A DNA stretch of 34,773 nt from an uncultured Alphaproteobacteria bacterium. GTDB lineage: Bacteria; Pseudomonadota; Alphaproteobacteria; HIMB59; GCA-002718135. The stretch spans positions 86,917 through 121,689 of the forward strand of contig CABYRE010000001.1 in NCBI GenBank assembly GCA_902521325.1, in the 5' to 3' direction. Positions 23,464 to 34,773 of the stretch are shown piece by piece. The notes beneath the pieces were generated by a model, which was given only the letters and a program-made list of their open reading frames with translations, searched no databases and was not told where the DNA came from. Numbering within the stretch: position 1 is the stretch's first letter; every line of letters starts with the position of its first letter. A program made the position numbers and the translations under genes.

Positions 23464-23985
23464 GTGAAACGTTCTGAAAAAAAAGATTTTGTAAATAATC
23501 TCAAAGAAGACTTTTCAAATGCTACTTCTGTGATTGTGGCTGAATATTCTGGGCTAACAGTTAATGAGACAGAGCAACTTAGAAAAGAAATGAGAGATAA
23601 TGGAGCAAAATTTAAAGTAACTAAGAACAGACTCACTAAACTTGCTATATCTGAAACTCAATTTAAAGATATTTCTGAGCTTTTTAAAGGTCCAACAGCA
23701 ATTGCTTACTCTGATGATGCAGTAGCACCAGCAAAAGTAGCAGTTAGTTTTGAAAAAAAATTTGAAAACTTTAAAATTATTGGTGGAGGTTATAATGGAG
23801 AGAAAATTGATAAAGAAAAAATTGATTTTCTTGCAAAATTACCTTCTTTAGATGAGTTAAGAGGAAAAATAATAGGGCTAATTTCAGCACCTGCTCAAAA
23901 GATAGCTTCAATAACAGCTGAACCTGGAGCACAAATTGCAAGATTAATTAGTTCTAATAGTAGCAATAAACAAGAGTCGAACTAG
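23464..23985 (+). CDS. rplJ: 50S ribosomal protein L10
   Basis: Anchors the L7/L12 dimers to the ribosome stalk. I place the start at GTG 23464: a Shine-Dalgarno GAGG lies at 23455-23458, and the product (KRSEKKDFVNNL...) then aligns with the usual alphaproteobacterial L10 N terminus at 173 residues, the family size. A longer reading from TTG 23428 would add 12 residues encoded by the leader helix. The body contains VIVAEYSGLTVNETEQLR and TKNRLTKLA; the C-terminal helix that binds L12 ends at KQESN. It is followed after 18 bp by rplL. Confidence 0.95.
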   Translation: MKRSEKKDFVNNLKEDFSNATSVIVAEYSGLTVNETEQLRKEMRDNGAKFKVTKNRLTKLAISETQFKDISELFKGPTAIAYSDDAVAPAKVAVSFEKKFENFKIIGGGYNGEKIDKEKIDFLAKLPSLDELRGKIIGLISAPAQKIASITAEPGAQIARLISSNSSNKQESN

Positions 23986-24003
23986 GTAAATAAGGAGAAA
24001 TAA

Positions 24004-24381
24004 ATGGCTGATTTGAATAAAATTGTAGAAGATCTTTCTTCCCTAACAGTTCTTGAGGCAGCTGAATTAAGTAAATTGCTTGAAGAAAAATGGGGCGTAT
24101 CTGCTGCTGCACCAGTTGCAGTTGCTGCAGCTCCAGCTTCCGGTGGTGGAGAAGCTGCTGTGGAAGAGAAAACAGAATTTGATATTGAGCTATCTGAATC
24201 TGGATCCAATAAAATTGCTGTTATTAAAGAGGTAAGAACCATTACTGGTCTTGGGCTAAAAGAAGCAAAAGATCTTGTTGAAGGCGCACCTAAACCACTA
24301 AAACAAGGGGTTAAAAAGGAAGAAGCTGAAGAAATGAAAAAAGCATTAGAAGCAGCTGGTGCTAAAGTTACATTAAAATAA
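24004..24381 (+). CDS. rplL: 50S ribosomal protein L7/L12
   Basis: The flexible stalk protein that recruits translational GTPases. 125 residues: N-terminal dimerisation domain to about 33, an Ala/Gly-rich hinge (about 36-54, [19 protein letters not shown]), and the C-terminal domain with [21 protein letters not shown] strong ribosome site AAGGAGA precedes the ATG, as expected for a protein made in several copies per ribosome. Confidence 0.99.
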   Translation: MADLNKIVEDLSSLTVLEAAELSKLLEEKWGVSAAAPVAVAAAPASGGGEAAVEEKTEFDIELSESGSNKIAVIKEVRTITGLGLKEAKDLVEGAPKPLKQGVKKEEAEEMKKALEAAGAKVTLK

Positions 24382-24389
24382 ATAATAAG

Positions 24390-24417
24390 AAGTAGGCCTG
24401 TGTAAAGGCCTACTTTT
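24390..24417 (+). terminator. rplL-rpoB intergenic attenuator/terminator hairpin
   Basis: A perfect 9-bp stem AGTAGGCCT (24391-24399) with AGGCCTACT (24406-24414), loop GTGTAA, is extended by an A-U pair and followed by a short U-run (TTTT, then ATA). The position between rplL and rpoB is where E. coli has a partial terminator that lowers rpoBC expression relative to L10/L12. The weak U-tract suggests incomplete termination. No separate promoter is evident before rpoB. Confidence 0.75.
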
Positions 24418-24440
24418 ATAAGTTGAAATAAAGGAGAAAA

Positions 24441-27400
24441 ATGAGTTTAGACCACATTAATTCAAAAAAAATAAGAAAATCTTTTGGAAAAATCCCACTT
24501 GTTACTTCTTTACCAAATCTAGTAGAGGTACAGAAAAGATCTTTCGACAATTTTTTACAATTAAGAACCGATCCTGACAAAAGAGAAAACACTGGTCTTC
24601 ATTCAATTTTCAAATCAGTATTCCCAATAAATGATTATACAGAGAGAGCATCTGTAGATTACGTTAGTTATAATCTAGGTGTACCAAAATATGATGTTGA
24701 AGAATGCTCGCAAAGAGGGCTTACATATGGAACTCCATTACTTGTAAACTTTAGACTTATTATATGGGATATTGATGAATTAGCTGGAACTAAATCTGTA
24801 AGAGATATCAAAGAACAAGAAGTGTATATGGGTGATATTCCACTTATGACTAAAAACGCTACATTTGTAATAAATGGTACAGAAAGAGTAGTTGTTAGTC
24901 AAATGCACAGATCTCCCGGTGTATTTTTTGATCATGACTTTGGCAAAACACATACAAGTGGTAAATATCTTTATAATGCAAGAATTATTCCTTATAGAGG
25001 ATCTTGGCTGGATTTTGAGCATGACGCAAAAAATAATATTCATGCAAGAATAGATAGAAAAAGAAAGTTTCCAGTAACTACTTTATTTAAGTGTCTTCTA
25101 AGTAGTATGTCAGAAAAATACATTAAGGAATGTGAAGATAATAAAATCGAACCTGATACAAAAAGAATTCTTGGTATGACGGGTGAGGAAATCCTATCAA
25201 TTTTTTATGAAAGCACTAATTACAAAAAAAATAATTACGGATGGTCTTTCAAAGAAGACCTCTCTTTTTTCAAAGCTAAGATTTTAAATTTTGACTTATT
25301 AGATTCTAAAAATGGAAAAATAATTGTTTCTAAAGGTACAAAAGTTAACCAAAAAATTATTAATGATTTAAATAAGAAAAACATATCTAATGTAACAATA
25401 AATGAAGAATCATTAATTGGCTTTTTTATATCTTCAGATATTATTGATGAAAAAACTGGTAAAATATATTTCGAAGCAGGATACGAAATTGATGAAATTT
25501 TTTTACAATTTCTAAATGATAAAAATATTAACAAAATTGATATTCTTAAATCAGATAATATTGAAATTGGCTCATACATAAGAAATACTCTTCAGGTAGA
25601 CAAGGCAAGGTCAAGAGAAGAAGCGCTTTTTGAAATTTTTAAAATATTGAGACCTGGAGAACCTCCAACAATTGAAACTGCAGAAAACCTCTTCAACAAC
25701 CTTTTCTTCAATTCAGATAGATATGATTTATCTTCAGTTGGTAGATTAAAAATAAATGCTAAGTTAAAAAAGAATACCCCAATTGAACAAAGAGTTATTG
25801 ATAAAAGTGATATTTTAGGTGTTGTAAAACATATGCATAATCTTATCGATGGAAAAGGTGAAATTGATGATATTGATCATTTGGCTAACCGTAGAGTACG
25901 TTCAGTTGGTGAACTTTTGGAGAACCAATATCGTATAGGTCTTCTAAAAATGGATAGGGCAATAAAAGAGAGATTAAGTTCTTTAGAAATTGACAATATA
26001 ATGCCTCAGGATATTATTAATGCAAAACCTGTTGTTGCTTCAATAAAAGAATTCTTTGGACTTAGTCAGCTCAGTCAATTTATGGATCAAACAAACCCAT
26101 TAAGTGAAATTACACATAAACGCAGAGTATCTGCACTTGGGCCAGGTGGTTTAAATAGGGAACGAGCTGGATTTGAAGTAAGAGATGTTCACCAAACTCA
26201 TTATGGAAGAATTTGCCCTATTGAAACACCAGAAGGAGCGAATATAGGTTTAATTAATAGTTTAGCCTCATATTCAAGAATTAATAAATATGGTTTTATA
26301 GAAACCCCGTATAGAATTGTAAATGCTGGTAAAGTTACCGATAAAGTAATTTATCTTAGTGCAATAGATGAAGAGGACTTCGTGATAGCACAAGCAAATG
26401 CAGATATTGGTTCTAAAGGCAAGTTTGCTAATCAAATCGTTAGTTGCAGAAAGAATGGAGAATTTATTAATGTAGATTCTGACGCAATAGATTTAATGGA
26501 TGTTTCCCCTCAACAGTTGGTTTCTGTTGCTTCTTCTTTGATACCTTTTCTAGAAAACGATGATGCTAATAGAGCTCTAATGGGTTCAAATATGATGAGA
26601 CAAGCAGTTCCATTAATAAAGCCTAAAGCTCCATTGGTTGGTACAGGCATGGAATATACAGTAGCTAATGATAGTGGATCAACTATTGTTGCAAAAAGAG
26701 AAGGAATAGTAGATCAACTTGATGCTAACAGAATAGTAATAAGAATAACTGATAAAAATGATAAGTCTTTAAATAAAATTGATATATACAATTTATCTAA
26801 ATTTCAGAGATCTAATCAAAACACATGTATTACACAACGTCCACTTGTAAATGTTGGCGATAAAGTAATGAAAAATCAGGTAATAGCTGACGGTCCTGCA
26901 ACCGATTTAGGCGAACTTGCTCTTGGCAGAAACGTACTCGCAGCATTTATGCCATGGAATGGTTATAATTTTGAAGATTCAATTTTAATATCAGAGAAAG
27001 TTGTTCAAGATGATGTATTTACGTCAATTCACGTAGAGGAGTTCGAAGTAATGTCAAGGGATACAAAGTTAGGCCCAGAGGAAATAACTAGAGATATTCC
27101 AAATGCAAGTGAGGAGATGCTTATAAATCTTGATGAAACAGGCATCGTTTATGTGGGAGCTGAAGTTAACTCCGGAGACATATTAGTTGGTAAAGTTACT
27201 CCAAAGGGTGAATCTCCTATGACTCCTGAAGAAAAATTACTTAGAGCTATATTTGGTGAAAAAGCAGCTGATGTAAAAGATACTAGTTTAAGAGTTCCTC
27301 CAGGAGTTAAAGGAACTGTAGTCGAAATAAGAGTCTTTTCTAGAAGAGGCATAGAAAAAGATGAAAGAGCAATAAGTATTGAGAATAATCAAATTGAAGT

Positions 27401-28646
27401 AATTGCTCGTGATAGAGATGATGAGTTAAAGATTTTAGAAAAAAGTTTTGGAAATCACCTTAGAGAATTACTCAACAATCAAACTTATATATCTGGATTT
27501 GATACCTTCCAAAAAAATACTCAAATAAAATATGACCAGCTAGAAAGTTTAAGTCTAAATGAACTTTTGAAAATAAACATATTAGATGAGAAAAAAAACG
27601 ATCAAATAGAATTATTAGTTAAAAATTATGAAAATCAACTTGGCAATATAAATCAAAAATTTGAAAATAAAATTGATAAGATTCAAAGTGGTGATGAGTT
27701 ACTTCCTGGAGTATTAAAACTAATTAAAGTTTTTATTTCAGTAAAACGTAAACTTCAGCCAGGTGATAAAATGGCAGGAAGACATGGAAATAAAGGAGTA
27801 ATTTCAAAAATTTGTCCTGTTGAAGATATGCCTTATCTTGAAGATGGAACACCTGTTGACATTGTCTTAAATCCATTAGGGGTACCAAGTAGAATGAATA
27901 TTGGTCAAATTTTAGAAACACATCTTGGTTGGGCTTCTGCATCATTAGGTAAACAAGTTAAAGAAATGTTAACAAAAATTCAATCTGAAGGTCAAACTGA
28001 TAACTTAAGAAATAAGCTTTTAGAAATTTATGATCTTGAAGACCATCAAAAAATTATAAAAAAGATGAATGATGATGAAATATTAGACTTAGGTAATAAT
28101 CTAAAAGAGGGCATTCCCTTTGCTACTCCAGTATTTGATGGAGCTAAAGAGAAGGATATAACTAATTTATTATCTGTATCAGGTGTATCGGGTACTGGCC
28201 AGGAAATCTTATATGATGGTATTACTGGTCAAAAATTTGAAAGACCAGTAACTGTTGGCTACATGTATATGTTAAAATTACATCATCTAGTTGATGAAAA
28301 AATTCACGCCAGATCAATAGGGCCATATAGTTTGGTCACTCAACAACCACTTGGAGGTAAAGCACAGTTTGGTGGTCAAAGATTTGGTGAAATGGAAGTA
28401 TGGGCATTAGAGGCTTATGGAGCTGCATACACTTTACAGGAAATTTTAACTATTAAATCGGATGATGTAGCAGGAAGAACTAAAGTTTATGAATCAATAG
28501 TTAAAGGTGATAATAATTTTGAATCTGGAACTCCAGAATCCTTCAATGTAATGGTAAAAGAGTTGAGATCACTTGGCTTAAATCTAGATTTTAAGGAAAA
28601 CTTAAATGAAAACAATTTAACTAACCTAATAGGAACAAATGAATAA
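24441..28646 (+). CDS. rpoB: DNA-directed RNA polymerase subunit beta
   Basis: Catalytic core subunit. The 1401 residues are slightly above the E. coli size. Complete from the N-terminal [18 protein letters not shown] to the C-terminal clamp. The rifampicin region reads [18 protein letters not shown], then [19 protein letters not shown], with no recognised resistance substitution. The [12 protein letters not shown] catalytic Lys region and the late [18 protein letters not shown] block are intact. AAGGAG precedes the ATG. It overlaps rpoC by 8 bp. Confidence 0.99.
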   Translation: MSLDHINSKKIRKSFGKIPLVTSLPNLVEVQKRSFDNFLQLRTDPDKRENTGLHSIFKSVFPINDYTERASVDYVSYNLGVPKYDVEECSQRGLTYGTPLLVNFRLIIWDIDELAGTKSVRDIKEQEVYMGDIPLMTKNATFVINGTERVVVSQMHRSPGVFFDHDFGKTHTSGKYLYNARIIPYRGSWLDFEHDAKNNIHARIDRKRKFPVTTLFKCLLSSMSEKYIKECEDNKIEPDTKRILGMTGEEILSIFYESTNYKKNNYGWSFKEDLSFFKAKILNFDLLDSKNGKIIVSKGTKVNQKIINDLNKKNISNVTINEESLIGFFISSDIIDEKTGKIYFEAGYEIDEIFLQFLNDKNINKIDILKSDNIEIGSYIRNTLQVDKARSREEALFEIFKILRPGEPPTIETAENLFNNLFFNSDRYDLSSVGRLKINAKLKKNTPIEQRVIDKSDILGVVKHMHNLIDGKGEIDDIDHLANRRVRSVGELLENQYRIGLLKMDRAIKERLSSLEIDNIMPQDIINAKPVVASIKEFFGLSQLSQFMDQTNPLSEITHKRRVSALGPGGLNRERAGFEVRDVHQTHYGRICPIETPEGANIGLINSLASYSRINKYGFIETPYRIVNAGKVTDKVIYLSAIDEEDFVIAQANADIGSKGKFANQIVSCRKNGEFINVDSDAIDLMDVSPQQLVSVASSLIPFLENDDANRALMGSNMMRQAVPLIKPKAPLVGTGMEYTVANDSGSTIVAKREGIVDQLDANRIVIRITDKNDKSLNKIDIYNLSKFQRSNQNTCITQRPLVNVGDKVMKNQVIADGPATDLGELALGRNVLAAFMPWNGYNFEDSILISEKVVQDDVFTSIHVEEFEVMSRDTKLGPEEITRDIPNASEEMLINLDETGIVYVGAEVNSGDILVGKVTPKGESPMTPEEKLLRAIFGEKAADVKDTSLRVPPGVKGTVVEIRVFSRRGIEKDERAISIENNQIEVIARDRDDELKILEKSFGNHLRELLNNQTYISGFDTFQKNTQIKYDQLESLSLNELLKINILDEKKNDQIELLVKNYENQLGNINQKFENKIDKIQSGDELLPGVLKLIKVFISVKRKLQPGDKMAGRHGNKGVISKICPVEDMPYLEDGTPVDIVLNPLGVPSRMNIGQILETHLGWASASLGKQVKEMLTKIQSEGQTDNLRNKLLEIYDLEDHQKIIKKMNDDEILDLGNNLKEGIPFATPVFDGAKEKDITNLLSVSGVSGTGQEILYDGITGQKFERPVTVGYMYMLKLHHLVDEKIHARSIGPYSLVTQQPLGGKAQFGGQRFGEMEVWALEAYGAAYTLQEILTIKSDDVAGRTKVYESIVKGDNNFESGTPESFNVMVKELRSLGLNLDFKENLNENNLTNLIGTNE

Positions 28647-31600
28647 AGAACTTACAAATATTTTTAATCAGAATCAAGGTGTCCAAAATTTTAATAGTCT
28701 TAAAATATCTATAGCAAGTCCGGATGATATTAGGTCATGGTCATTTGGTGAAATTAAAAAACCTGAAACAATCAATTACAGAACATTTAAACCTGAGAAA
28801 GATGGTTTATTTTGCTCCAGAATTTTTGGACCAGTAAAAGATTACGAGTGCTTATGTGGTAAATACAAAAGAATGAAGTTTAGAGGTATAATTTGTGAAA
28901 AATGTGGAGTTGAAGTTACGTTATCAAAGGTAAGAAGAGATAGAATGGGTCATATAGAATTGGCAGCTCCAGTTTCTCATATTTGGTTCATGAAGTCTTT
29001 ACCGAGTAGAATAGCCACCCTTTTGGATATGACAATCAAAAATCTTGAGAAAGTACTTTATTTTGAACAGTTTATCGTTGTTGAACCAGGTCTAACCGAT
29101 TTAAAGAAGGGTGAAATAATTTCAGAAGAACAATACATTGACTATCAAGATGAGTACGGAGAAGACTCATTTAGTGCCGCAATTGGAGCTGAGGCGATAG
29201 AACAAATGCTACTAAGTATTGATCTGGAAGCTGATTACAGCCAATTAAAAATTGATCTTACTGAAACCAAATCAGAATTGAAAAAAACTAAAATTACTAA
29301 AAGATTAAAGCTCATAGAGTCCTTTATTTTTTCAAAAAATAAACCAGAATGGATGATCATGAAAGTTTTACCAGTTATTCCACCAGAATTAAGACCATTA
29401 GTTCCACTTGATGGAGGTAGATTTGCAACTAGTGATTTAAACGACTTATATAGAAGAGTAATTAACAGAAATAACAGATTAAAAAGATTAATTGATTTAA
29501 GAGCTCCTGACATAATAATAAGAAATGAAAAAAGAATGCTTCAAGAGTCTGTTGACGCATTATTCGATAACGGAAGAAGAGGTAGAGTAATAACATCTAC
29601 TAATAAAAGACCACTTAAATCATTATCTGATATGCTTAAAGGTAAACAGGGAAGATTTAGACAAAATTTGTTAGGAAAAAGAGTTGATTATTCAGGAAGA
29701 TCAGTAATTGTTGTAGGTCCAAATCTTAAACTGCATCAATGTGGTATTCCAAAAAAAATGGCTCTTGAGCTTTTTAAACCATTTATATTTCATAAACTTG
29801 ATATTTATGGTTGGGCAAATACAATTAAAGCAGCAAAAAAACTTGTTGAAAAAGAAGATCCCAGAGTATGGGATATTCTGGAAGAAGTTATTAGAGAGCA
29901 TCCTGTTCTTTTAAACAGAGCGCCAACTTTACATAGACTTGGTATTCAAGCTTTTGAACCAATTTTAATTGAAGGTAAATCAATACAATTACATCCATTG
30001 GTGTGTACAGCTTTTAATGCTGACTTTGATGGTGATCAAATGGCAGTTCATGTACCGTTAAGTCTTGAAGCTCAGCTTGAAGCAAGAGTACTCATGATGA
30101 GTACAAATAACATTTTACATCCCGCAAGTGGAAAACCAATTATTGTTCCTTCTCAAGATATTATTTTAGGAATTTATTATTTATCTATAATGAGAGATAA
30201 ACAAATTGGAGAAGGACGAAGTTTTGTTGATCTAAATGAAATATTAAAAGCTTTAGAAAATAATGACATTACACTTCATTCAAAAATTGTAGCAAGAATA
30301 GAAACGTATGAAGGTAATTTATCTAAAGTTGAAACTACTCCCGGAAGAATGATACTAGGAAATATTCTACCTAAGAATAAAAATATAAACTTTGAAATTA
30401 TAAATAAAGTTCTTACAAAAAAAGAAGTTAGTAATATAATTGATTCAGTTTATAGATTCTGTGGACAAAAAGAGACTGTCTTATTTGCCGATCATATTAT
30501 GCAAATCGGATTTAAATATGCTGCAATAGCTGGTATTTCATTTGGTAAAGATGATCTTATTATTCCATCTGACAAAAATGATCTTTTAAATACTACGCAG
30601 TTAAAAGTTCAAGAATATGAAGACCAATATCAAGACGGATTAATTACTCAAGGAGAAAAATATAATAAAGTAGTTGATGCTTGGTCAGACTGCACCAATA
30701 GAGTTGCTGACAAAATGCTGGACGTAATTTCTAACCCTTCTGATGATCAGCCCATTAACTCTGTTTATATGATGGCACACTCAGGTGCTCGAGGATCTGC
30801 AGCCCAACTAAAACAATTATCAGGTATGAGAGGCTTAATGGCTAAACCTTCTGGTGAAATTATTGAGAATCCAATTAAATCAAATTTTAAAGAGGGTCTA
30901 TCGGTTCTAGAGTATTTTACTTCCACCCATGGAGCTCGTAAAGGTCTTGCTGATACAGCCCTTAAAACAGCCAGTAGTGGATACTTAACAAGAAGATTAG
31001 TAGATGTAGCTCAAGATGCAGTCATTAGAGAATTAGATTGTAATACTAAAAAAGGTGTATTGGTTGAAGAAATAGTTGAATCAGGAAATATAACTTCCCC
31101 TTTAACCGAAAGAATATTAGGTAGAACTCCAGTTGAAAATATTATTGATGAAAATCAAAATACCATTGTTAATTCAGGTGAAATTATCTCTGAAAAACAC
31201 TTAGACTCTATATCAAAACTAGGATTGAGATCTTTAAAAATTAGATCAGTACTAACTTGTGAGACAGAAGATGGAATTTGTTCAATTTGTTACGGTAGAG
31301 ATCTAGCAAGAGGAACTCCTGTTAACGTAGGTGAAGCTGTGGGTATTATAGCTGCACAATCAATTGGGGAACCTGGAACTCAATTAACTATGAGAACATT
31401 TCATATTGGTGGTGCCGCAAGTTCTTCTGTTGAGCAATCTAATGCTACTGCTGCGGTATCTGGAACTATTCAATTAGAGAATATTAAAATTATTGAAGAT
31501 AAATTTAAAAACAAAATTGTTTTAAGTAGAAATGCAAAAATAAATATCATTAATGGAACTGATAAAAAATATTCATCTATTATACCCTTTGGTTCAAAGA

Positions 31601-32757
31601 TAGTGGTCAATAATGGTGATAATGTTGAAAATAATCAACTATTAGCTGAATGGGATCCTTATACATTACCAATAATTGCTGAAAGAAATGGTTTTGTAAA
31701 GTATCTTGATTTGAAACAAGGAATTTCATTTAGAGAATCAATTGATGATACTACTGGTATTTCTAGTAAAATAGTTATTGATTGGAGTCAAAACCAGAAG
31801 AGTAAGAATTTTAAACCTGCTATAAATATAGTAGATAATTTATCAGATGATAATTTAGGTGAAGAAAATTTATCTAATTACCCAATGTCAATTGATTCTA
31901 TCTTAAGTGTAGAGGATGGCCAAGAGGTCTTTGCTGGTCAAGTTATAGCAAGAATACCAAAAGAATCTTCTAAAACAAAAGATATCACAGGGGGATTACC
32001 AAGAGTTGCAGAATTATTTGAGGCAAGAAAACCAAAAGATCCTGCTATTATGTGTGAAATTGATGGTAAGATTTCATTTGGTAAAGATTACAAAAATAAA
32101 AGAAGAGTTATAATTACTTCTTTAGATGAAACAGAAACTTTTGAAACCTTGATACCTAGGTCGAAATATTTAAACGTGCAAGAAGATGATTTTGTTAAAA
32201 GAGGAGACATTCTTGTAGAAGGTACTCCAGTACCTCATGATATTTTAAGAATCTTGGGTGTTGAAGAATTAGCAAGATATCTTGTAAGAGAAGTCCAGTC
32301 TGTTTATAAACTTCAAGGTGTTTATATAAATGATAAGCATATTGAAACAATTGCAAGACAAATGTTACAAAAAGTTCTTATTAAAGACCCTGGAGACTCA
32401 AATTTGATAGAGGGTGAGCAAATTCAAAAAAAAGATGTACTAAAAATAAATAATACTTTGTCCAAAGAAAATAAAAAAGAAGTTCTTTATGAACCAGTTC
32501 TTCTTGGAATAACTAAAGCAAGCTTGCAAACAAATTCTTTCATATCTGCGGCCTCATTCCAAGAAACTACTAAAGTATTAACTGATGCAGCTACTCTTGG
32601 AAAAGTTGACACCCTAAATGGTCTCAAAGAGAATGTTATAGTTGGTAGATTAATTCCAGCTGGTACTGGTAAAATGACATCAGATTATGAAAATATCGCT
32701 TTTGAAAGAGATCAGGAAATAATCGCTAAAAATGAGACAAAAAACATAGAAAATTAG
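28639..32757 (+). CDS. rpoC: DNA-directed RNA polymerase subunit beta'
   Basis: 1372 residues, full-length. The first zinc site is C71, C73, C86 and C89, and the active-site Mg2+ triad is D462, D464 and D466 in NADFDGDQ. The second zinc site includes [15 protein letters not shown]. The rim helices and trigger loop ([16 protein letters not shown]) are normal. Starts within the last codons of rpoB, so the two large subunits are translated in a coupled, near-equimolar way. It ends 107 bp before the str operon. Confidence 0.99.
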   Translation: MNKELTNIFNQNQGVQNFNSLKISIASPDDIRSWSFGEIKKPETINYRTFKPEKDGLFCSRIFGPVKDYECLCGKYKRMKFRGIICEKCGVEVTLSKVRRDRMGHIELAAPVSHIWFMKSLPSRIATLLDMTIKNLEKVLYFEQFIVVEPGLTDLKKGEIISEEQYIDYQDEYGEDSFSAAIGAEAIEQMLLSIDLEADYSQLKIDLTETKSELKKTKITKRLKLIESFIFSKNKPEWMIMKVLPVIPPELRPLVPLDGGRFATSDLNDLYRRVINRNNRLKRLIDLRAPDIIIRNEKRMLQESVDALFDNGRRGRVITSTNKRPLKSLSDMLKGKQGRFRQNLLGKRVDYSGRSVIVVGPNLKLHQCGIPKKMALELFKPFIFHKLDIYGWANTIKAAKKLVEKEDPRVWDILEEVIREHPVLLNRAPTLHRLGIQAFEPILIEGKSIQLHPLVCTAFNADFDGDQMAVHVPLSLEAQLEARVLMMSTNNILHPASGKPIIVPSQDIILGIYYLSIMRDKQIGEGRSFVDLNEILKALENNDITLHSKIVARIETYEGNLSKVETTPGRMILGNILPKNKNINFEIINKVLTKKEVSNIIDSVYRFCGQKETVLFADHIMQIGFKYAAIAGISFGKDDLIIPSDKNDLLNTTQLKVQEYEDQYQDGLITQGEKYNKVVDAWSDCTNRVADKMLDVISNPSDDQPINSVYMMAHSGARGSAAQLKQLSGMRGLMAKPSGEIIENPIKSNFKEGLSVLEYFTSTHGARKGLADTALKTASSGYLTRRLVDVAQDAVIRELDCNTKKGVLVEEIVESGNITSPLTERILGRTPVENIIDENQNTIVNSGEIISEKHLDSISKLGLRSLKIRSVLTCETEDGICSICYGRDLARGTPVNVGEAVGIIAAQSIGEPGTQLTMRTFHIGGAASSSVEQSNATAAVSGTIQLENIKIIEDKFKNKIVLSRNAKINIINGTDKKYSSIIPFGSKIVVNNGDNVENNQLLAEWDPYTLPIIAERNGFVKYLDLKQGISFRESIDDTTGISSKIVIDWSQNQKSKNFKPAINIVDNLSDDNLGEENLSNYPMSIDSILSVEDGQEVFAGQVIARIPKESSKTKDITGGLPRVAELFEARKPKDPAIMCEIDGKISFGKDYKNKRRVIITSLDETETFETLIPRSKYLNVQEDDFVKRGDILVEGTPVPHDILRILGVEELARYLVREVQSVYKLQGVYINDKHIETIARQMLQKVLIKDPGDSNLIEGEQIQKKDVLKINNTLSKENKKEVLYEPVLLGITKASLQTNSFISAASFQETTKVLTDAATLGKVDTLNGLKENVIVGRLIPAGTGKMTSDYENIAFERDQEIIAKNETKNIEN

Positions 32758-32777
32758 CAAATTTTAGTTATATCTGC

Positions 32778-32806
32778 TTGACTTTGTTGTAATCAATTTA
32801 TAAAGA
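32778..32806 (+). promoter_or_regulatory. Candidate str-operon promoter (rpsL upstream)
   Basis: A -35-like TTGACT at 32778-32783 is followed after 17 bp by TAAAGA at 32801-32806; the overlapping TATAAA at 32799-32804 is a better -10 at only 15 bp. Transcription would start about 50 nt before the rpsL ATG. The 107-bp gap after rpoC has no strong terminator, so read-through from rpoBC may also feed the operon. Confidence 0.45.
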
Positions 32807-32864
32807 CGCGTACGATTTGTTAAAGGTCGTGGAGTAAAATCCAAACACTTAACTAAAGGATAAA

Positions 32865-33236
32865 ATGCCAACAATAAACCAACTTGTTAGAAAAGGACGT
32901 TCTACTGTTAAAAAGAGAAATAAGGTACCTGCATTAGATAAAAGTCCTCAAAAAAGAGGTGTTTGTACAAGAGTTTACACAACTACTCCAAAAAAACCAA
33001 ATTCGGCTCTTAGAAAAGTTGCAAGAGTAAAGTTAACTAATGGACAAGAAGTTTCAGCATATATTCCTGGCGAGGGTCACAATTTACAAGAACATTCAGT
33101 TGTATTGATACGAGGTGGTAGAGTCAAAGATCTACCAGGAGTTAGATACCATATACTTAGAGGCACATTGGATACACAAGGAGTTTCTTCAAGAAAACAA
33201 AGAAGATCACTCTATGGAGCTAAAAGACCAAAATAA
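32865..33236 (+). CDS. rpsL: 30S ribosomal protein S12
   Basis: Decoding-site protein. 123 residues, nearly identical to the bacterial consensus. The streptomycin-critical residues are wild type: K43 and K44 in TPKKPNSA, K88 and P91 in GRVKDLPG, and D89, the residue methylthiolated by RimO in E. coli. AAAGGA precedes the ATG. It is followed 2 bp later by rpsG. Confidence 0.99.
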   Translation: MPTINQLVRKGRSTVKKRNKVPALDKSPQKRGVCTRVYTTTPKKPNSALRKVARVKLTNGQEVSAYIPGEGHNLQEHSVVLIRGGRVKDLPGVRYHILRGTLDTQGVSSRKQRRSLYGAKRPK

Positions 33237-33238
33237 TT

Positions 33239-33709
33239 ATGTCTAGAAGAAGAGCAGCTGAAAAAAGAACTATACTTCCTGATCATAAATTTAAGGACTT
33301 GGTCTTAGCTAAATTTATGAACAGGATAATGATTGATGGCAAAAAGTCTACTTCAGAAAAAATTGTTTATGGTGCTTTTGATTTAGTATCAAAAAAGACA
33401 GATAAAGAAGCTATCGAATTTTTTCATGAAGCACTAAACAATGTTAAACCATCTTTAGAGGTTAGATCTAGAAGAGTTGGGGGAGCAACATACCAAGTAC
33501 CAATGGAAGTTAGACCTAAAAGAGCTCAAACTCTTGCGATGAAATGGATCGTCGACTCTGCAATAAAAAGAAATGAAAAAACTATGAAAGAAAGAGTTGC
33601 AAATGAAATAATTGATGCATTTAATAACAAAGGAAATGCAGTAAAGAAAAGAGAAGAAACTCATAAAATGGCAGATGCAAATAGAGCATTCTCTCATTTC
33701 CGTTGGTAA
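33239..33709 (+). CDS. rpsG: 30S ribosomal protein S7
   Basis: Primary binder that nucleates the 30S head and, in E. coli, represses the str operon. The 156 residues are the standard length. N-terminal [17 protein letters not shown], the central [20 protein letters not shown] and the C-terminal [15 protein letters not shown] are conserved. Only 2 bp separate it from rpsL and 7 bp from fusA, so it is tightly coupled. Confidence 0.99.
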   Translation: MSRRRAAEKRTILPDHKFKDLVLAKFMNRIMIDGKKSTSEKIVYGAFDLVSKKTDKEAIEFFHEALNNVKPSLEVRSRRVGGATYQVPMEVRPKRAQTLAMKWIVDSAIKRNEKTMKERVANEIIDAFNNKGNAVKKREETHKMADANRAFSHFRW

Positions 33710-33716
33710 AAAATAT

Positions 33717-34773
33717 ATGACTAGATCGCACCCATTATCAAAATACAGAAACATTGGTATCATGGCGCATATTGATGCTGGTAAGACAACAACCACTGAA
33801 AGGATTTTATACTATACAGGTAAATCACATAAAATTGGCGAAGTTCATGATGGAGCTGCAACAATGGATTGGATGGAACAAGAACAAGAAAGAGGTATAA
33901 CTATCACTTCAGCTGCTACAACATGTTTTTGGAACGATCATAGAATAAATATAATAGATACACCTGGACACGTTGATTTTACGATCGAAGTTGAACGATC
34001 TCTAAAAGTCTTAGATGGAGCCGTCGCTGTTTTTGATGGAGTTGCAGGTGTTGAACCTCAATCTGAAACTGTCTGGAGACAAGCAGATAAATATAAAGTT
34101 CCTAGAATGTGTTTTGTAAACAAGTTAGACAGAACAGGCGCTAATTTTTTTATGTGCGTTGATATGATTTCAGATCGTTTAGGGTCTTATCCTTTAGTTA
34201 CACAATTACCAATTGGAATTGAAAGTAATCTTAAAGGTGTTGTAGATTTAGTTTCTAACAATGCCATAGTTTGGCAAGATGAAAGTTTGGGAGCTAAATT
34301 TGATATTGTTGAAATACCTGAGGATCTTAAAGAACAATCGGCAGAGTATAGACTAAAATTAATCGAAAAAGTTGTAGAGGAAGATGACTCAATAATGGAA
34401 AGTTATCTGGAAGGTAACGAACCAACTATTGAAGAGCTAAAGTTATGTATTAGAAAAGGTACTTTAAATGGCTCATTTGTTCCTGTTTTAACTGGATCAG
34501 CATTTAAAAATAAAGGTGTACAACCTCTTTTAGATGCAGTTATTGACTATATGCCATCTCCAACAGACGTTGCAAATGTAAAAGGTGTGGATGTTGATGA
34601 TGGCTCAAAAGAACTTACAAGAAAATGTGAAGATAATGAACCTTTCAGTGCATTAGCTTTTAAAATAATGACCGACCCATTTGTTGGAAGTTTGACATTC
34701 GCTAGAATTTATTCAGGTTCAATTAATACAAAAGATAGTGTTTTAAATTCAAATTCAGGAAAAAAAGAAAATA
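33717..34773 (+). CDS. fusA: Translation elongation factor G, N-terminal part (cut by window end)
   Basis: Translocation GTPase. 352 codons are visible from ATG 33717 to the window end, about half of a roughly 690-residue protein. The P-loop AHIDAGKT is at about 17-24, the switch I block [12 protein letters not shown] and DTPGHVDF follow, and NKLDRTG gives the guanine-specificity motif. The frame is open to the last base. It follows rpsG by 7 bp in the usual str operon order; a tuf copy downstream cannot be judged. Confidence 0.98.
   Translation, partial: MTRSHPLSKYRNIGIMAHIDAGKTTTTERILYYTGKSHKIGEVHDGAATMDWMEQEQERGITITSAATTCFWNDHRINIIDTPGHVDFTIEVERSLKVLDGAVAVFDGVAGVEPQSETVWRQADKYKVPRMCFVNKLDRTGANFFMCVDMISDRLGSYPLVTQLPIGIESNLKGVVDLVSNNAIVWQDESLGAKFDIVEIPEDLKEQSAEYRLKLIEKVVEEDDSIMESYLEGNEPTIEELKLCIRKGTLNGSFVPVLTGSAFKNKGVQPLLDAVIDYMPSPTDVANVKGVDVDDGSKELTRKCEDNEPFSALAFKIMTDPFVGSLTFARIYSGSINTKDSVLNSNSGKKEN

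Noticed and set aside
23982..24242. 86-residue minus-strand ORF across rplL
   Set aside because: The Ala-rich composition is the reverse reading of the L12 hinge; it is not a real gene.
24441..28646. Possible rifampicin-resistance or unusual rpoB insertion
   Set aside because: The rifampicin region reads as wild type, and the 1401-residue length is normal for alphaproteobacteria.
33455..33796. 113-residue minus-strand ORF across rpsG/fusA
   Set aside because: It is antisense to two highly conserved genes and has shadow-like composition.

Overview
The window is a gene-dense, AT-rich piece of an alphaproteobacterial chromosome, most likely from a small-genome marine lineage (SAR11-like or HIMB59/AEGEAN-169-like; the exact clade cannot be fixed from sequence reading alone). 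The evidence is the alphaproteobacterial order tRNA-Thr, rlmB, tRNA-Tyr, tRNA-Gly, tuf, tRNA-Trp, secE, nusG, rplKAJL, rpoBC, rpsL, rpsG, fusA, together with an RpoH of the alpha/gamma type, an alpha-type PyrE, and almost no intergenic DNA. Many neighbouring genes overlap by 1-15 bp, on the same strand and convergently. No IS element, phage gene, CRISPR array or rRNA gene was seen, and no gap without a gene exceeds about 185 bp.

Region 1 (1-5.7 kb) holds housekeeping genes: the N-terminal part of rpoH, rluD, a small membrane protein divergent from rluD, xseB, tlyA, aroC, fabI, pdxH and a small nucleotidylyltransferase. Region 2 (5.3-10 kb, minus strand) is a tightly overlapping run: TauE/SafE permease, an unknown 4-TM protein, a TIGR02186-type membrane-anchored protein, a universal stress protein, pyrE and the nucleotidylyltransferase. 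A YeiH-type putative anion (sulfite/sulfate) exporter lies just upstream of it.

Region 3 (10.1-18.8 kb) is a formate-oxidation island. A cytosolic NAD-dependent formate dehydrogenase, made of a fused NuoE-NuoF-like diaphorase subunit and a catalytic alpha subunit with Cys at the metal, is surrounded by its maturation functions: FdhD, MobA, MobB, MoeA, a TusA-like sulfur carrier and a tungstate/molybdate-type ABC permease. The fused diaphorase subunit and the Tup-like permease suggest a tungsten enzyme like Methylorubrum FDH1; this is an inference. A 40-residue predicted lipoprotein follows the alpha gene.

Region 4 (18.8-34.8 kb) is the core translation and transcription block: four tRNAs, rlmB, tuf, secE-nusG, the L11/L1/L10/L12 genes, rpoB-rpoC and the start of the str operon, with fusA cut by the window end. 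Two regulatory RNA structures are visible: an elaborate L10 leader between rplA and rplJ, and a hairpin attenuator between rplL and rpoB.

I did not find a clearly new biological system. The best candidates for follow-up are the putative tungsten formate dehydrogenase island, the TauE/4-TM/TIGR02186/USP operon, the long-range-closed L10 leader, the mismatched tRNA-Thr, and the shared-start divergent pair at 1455.
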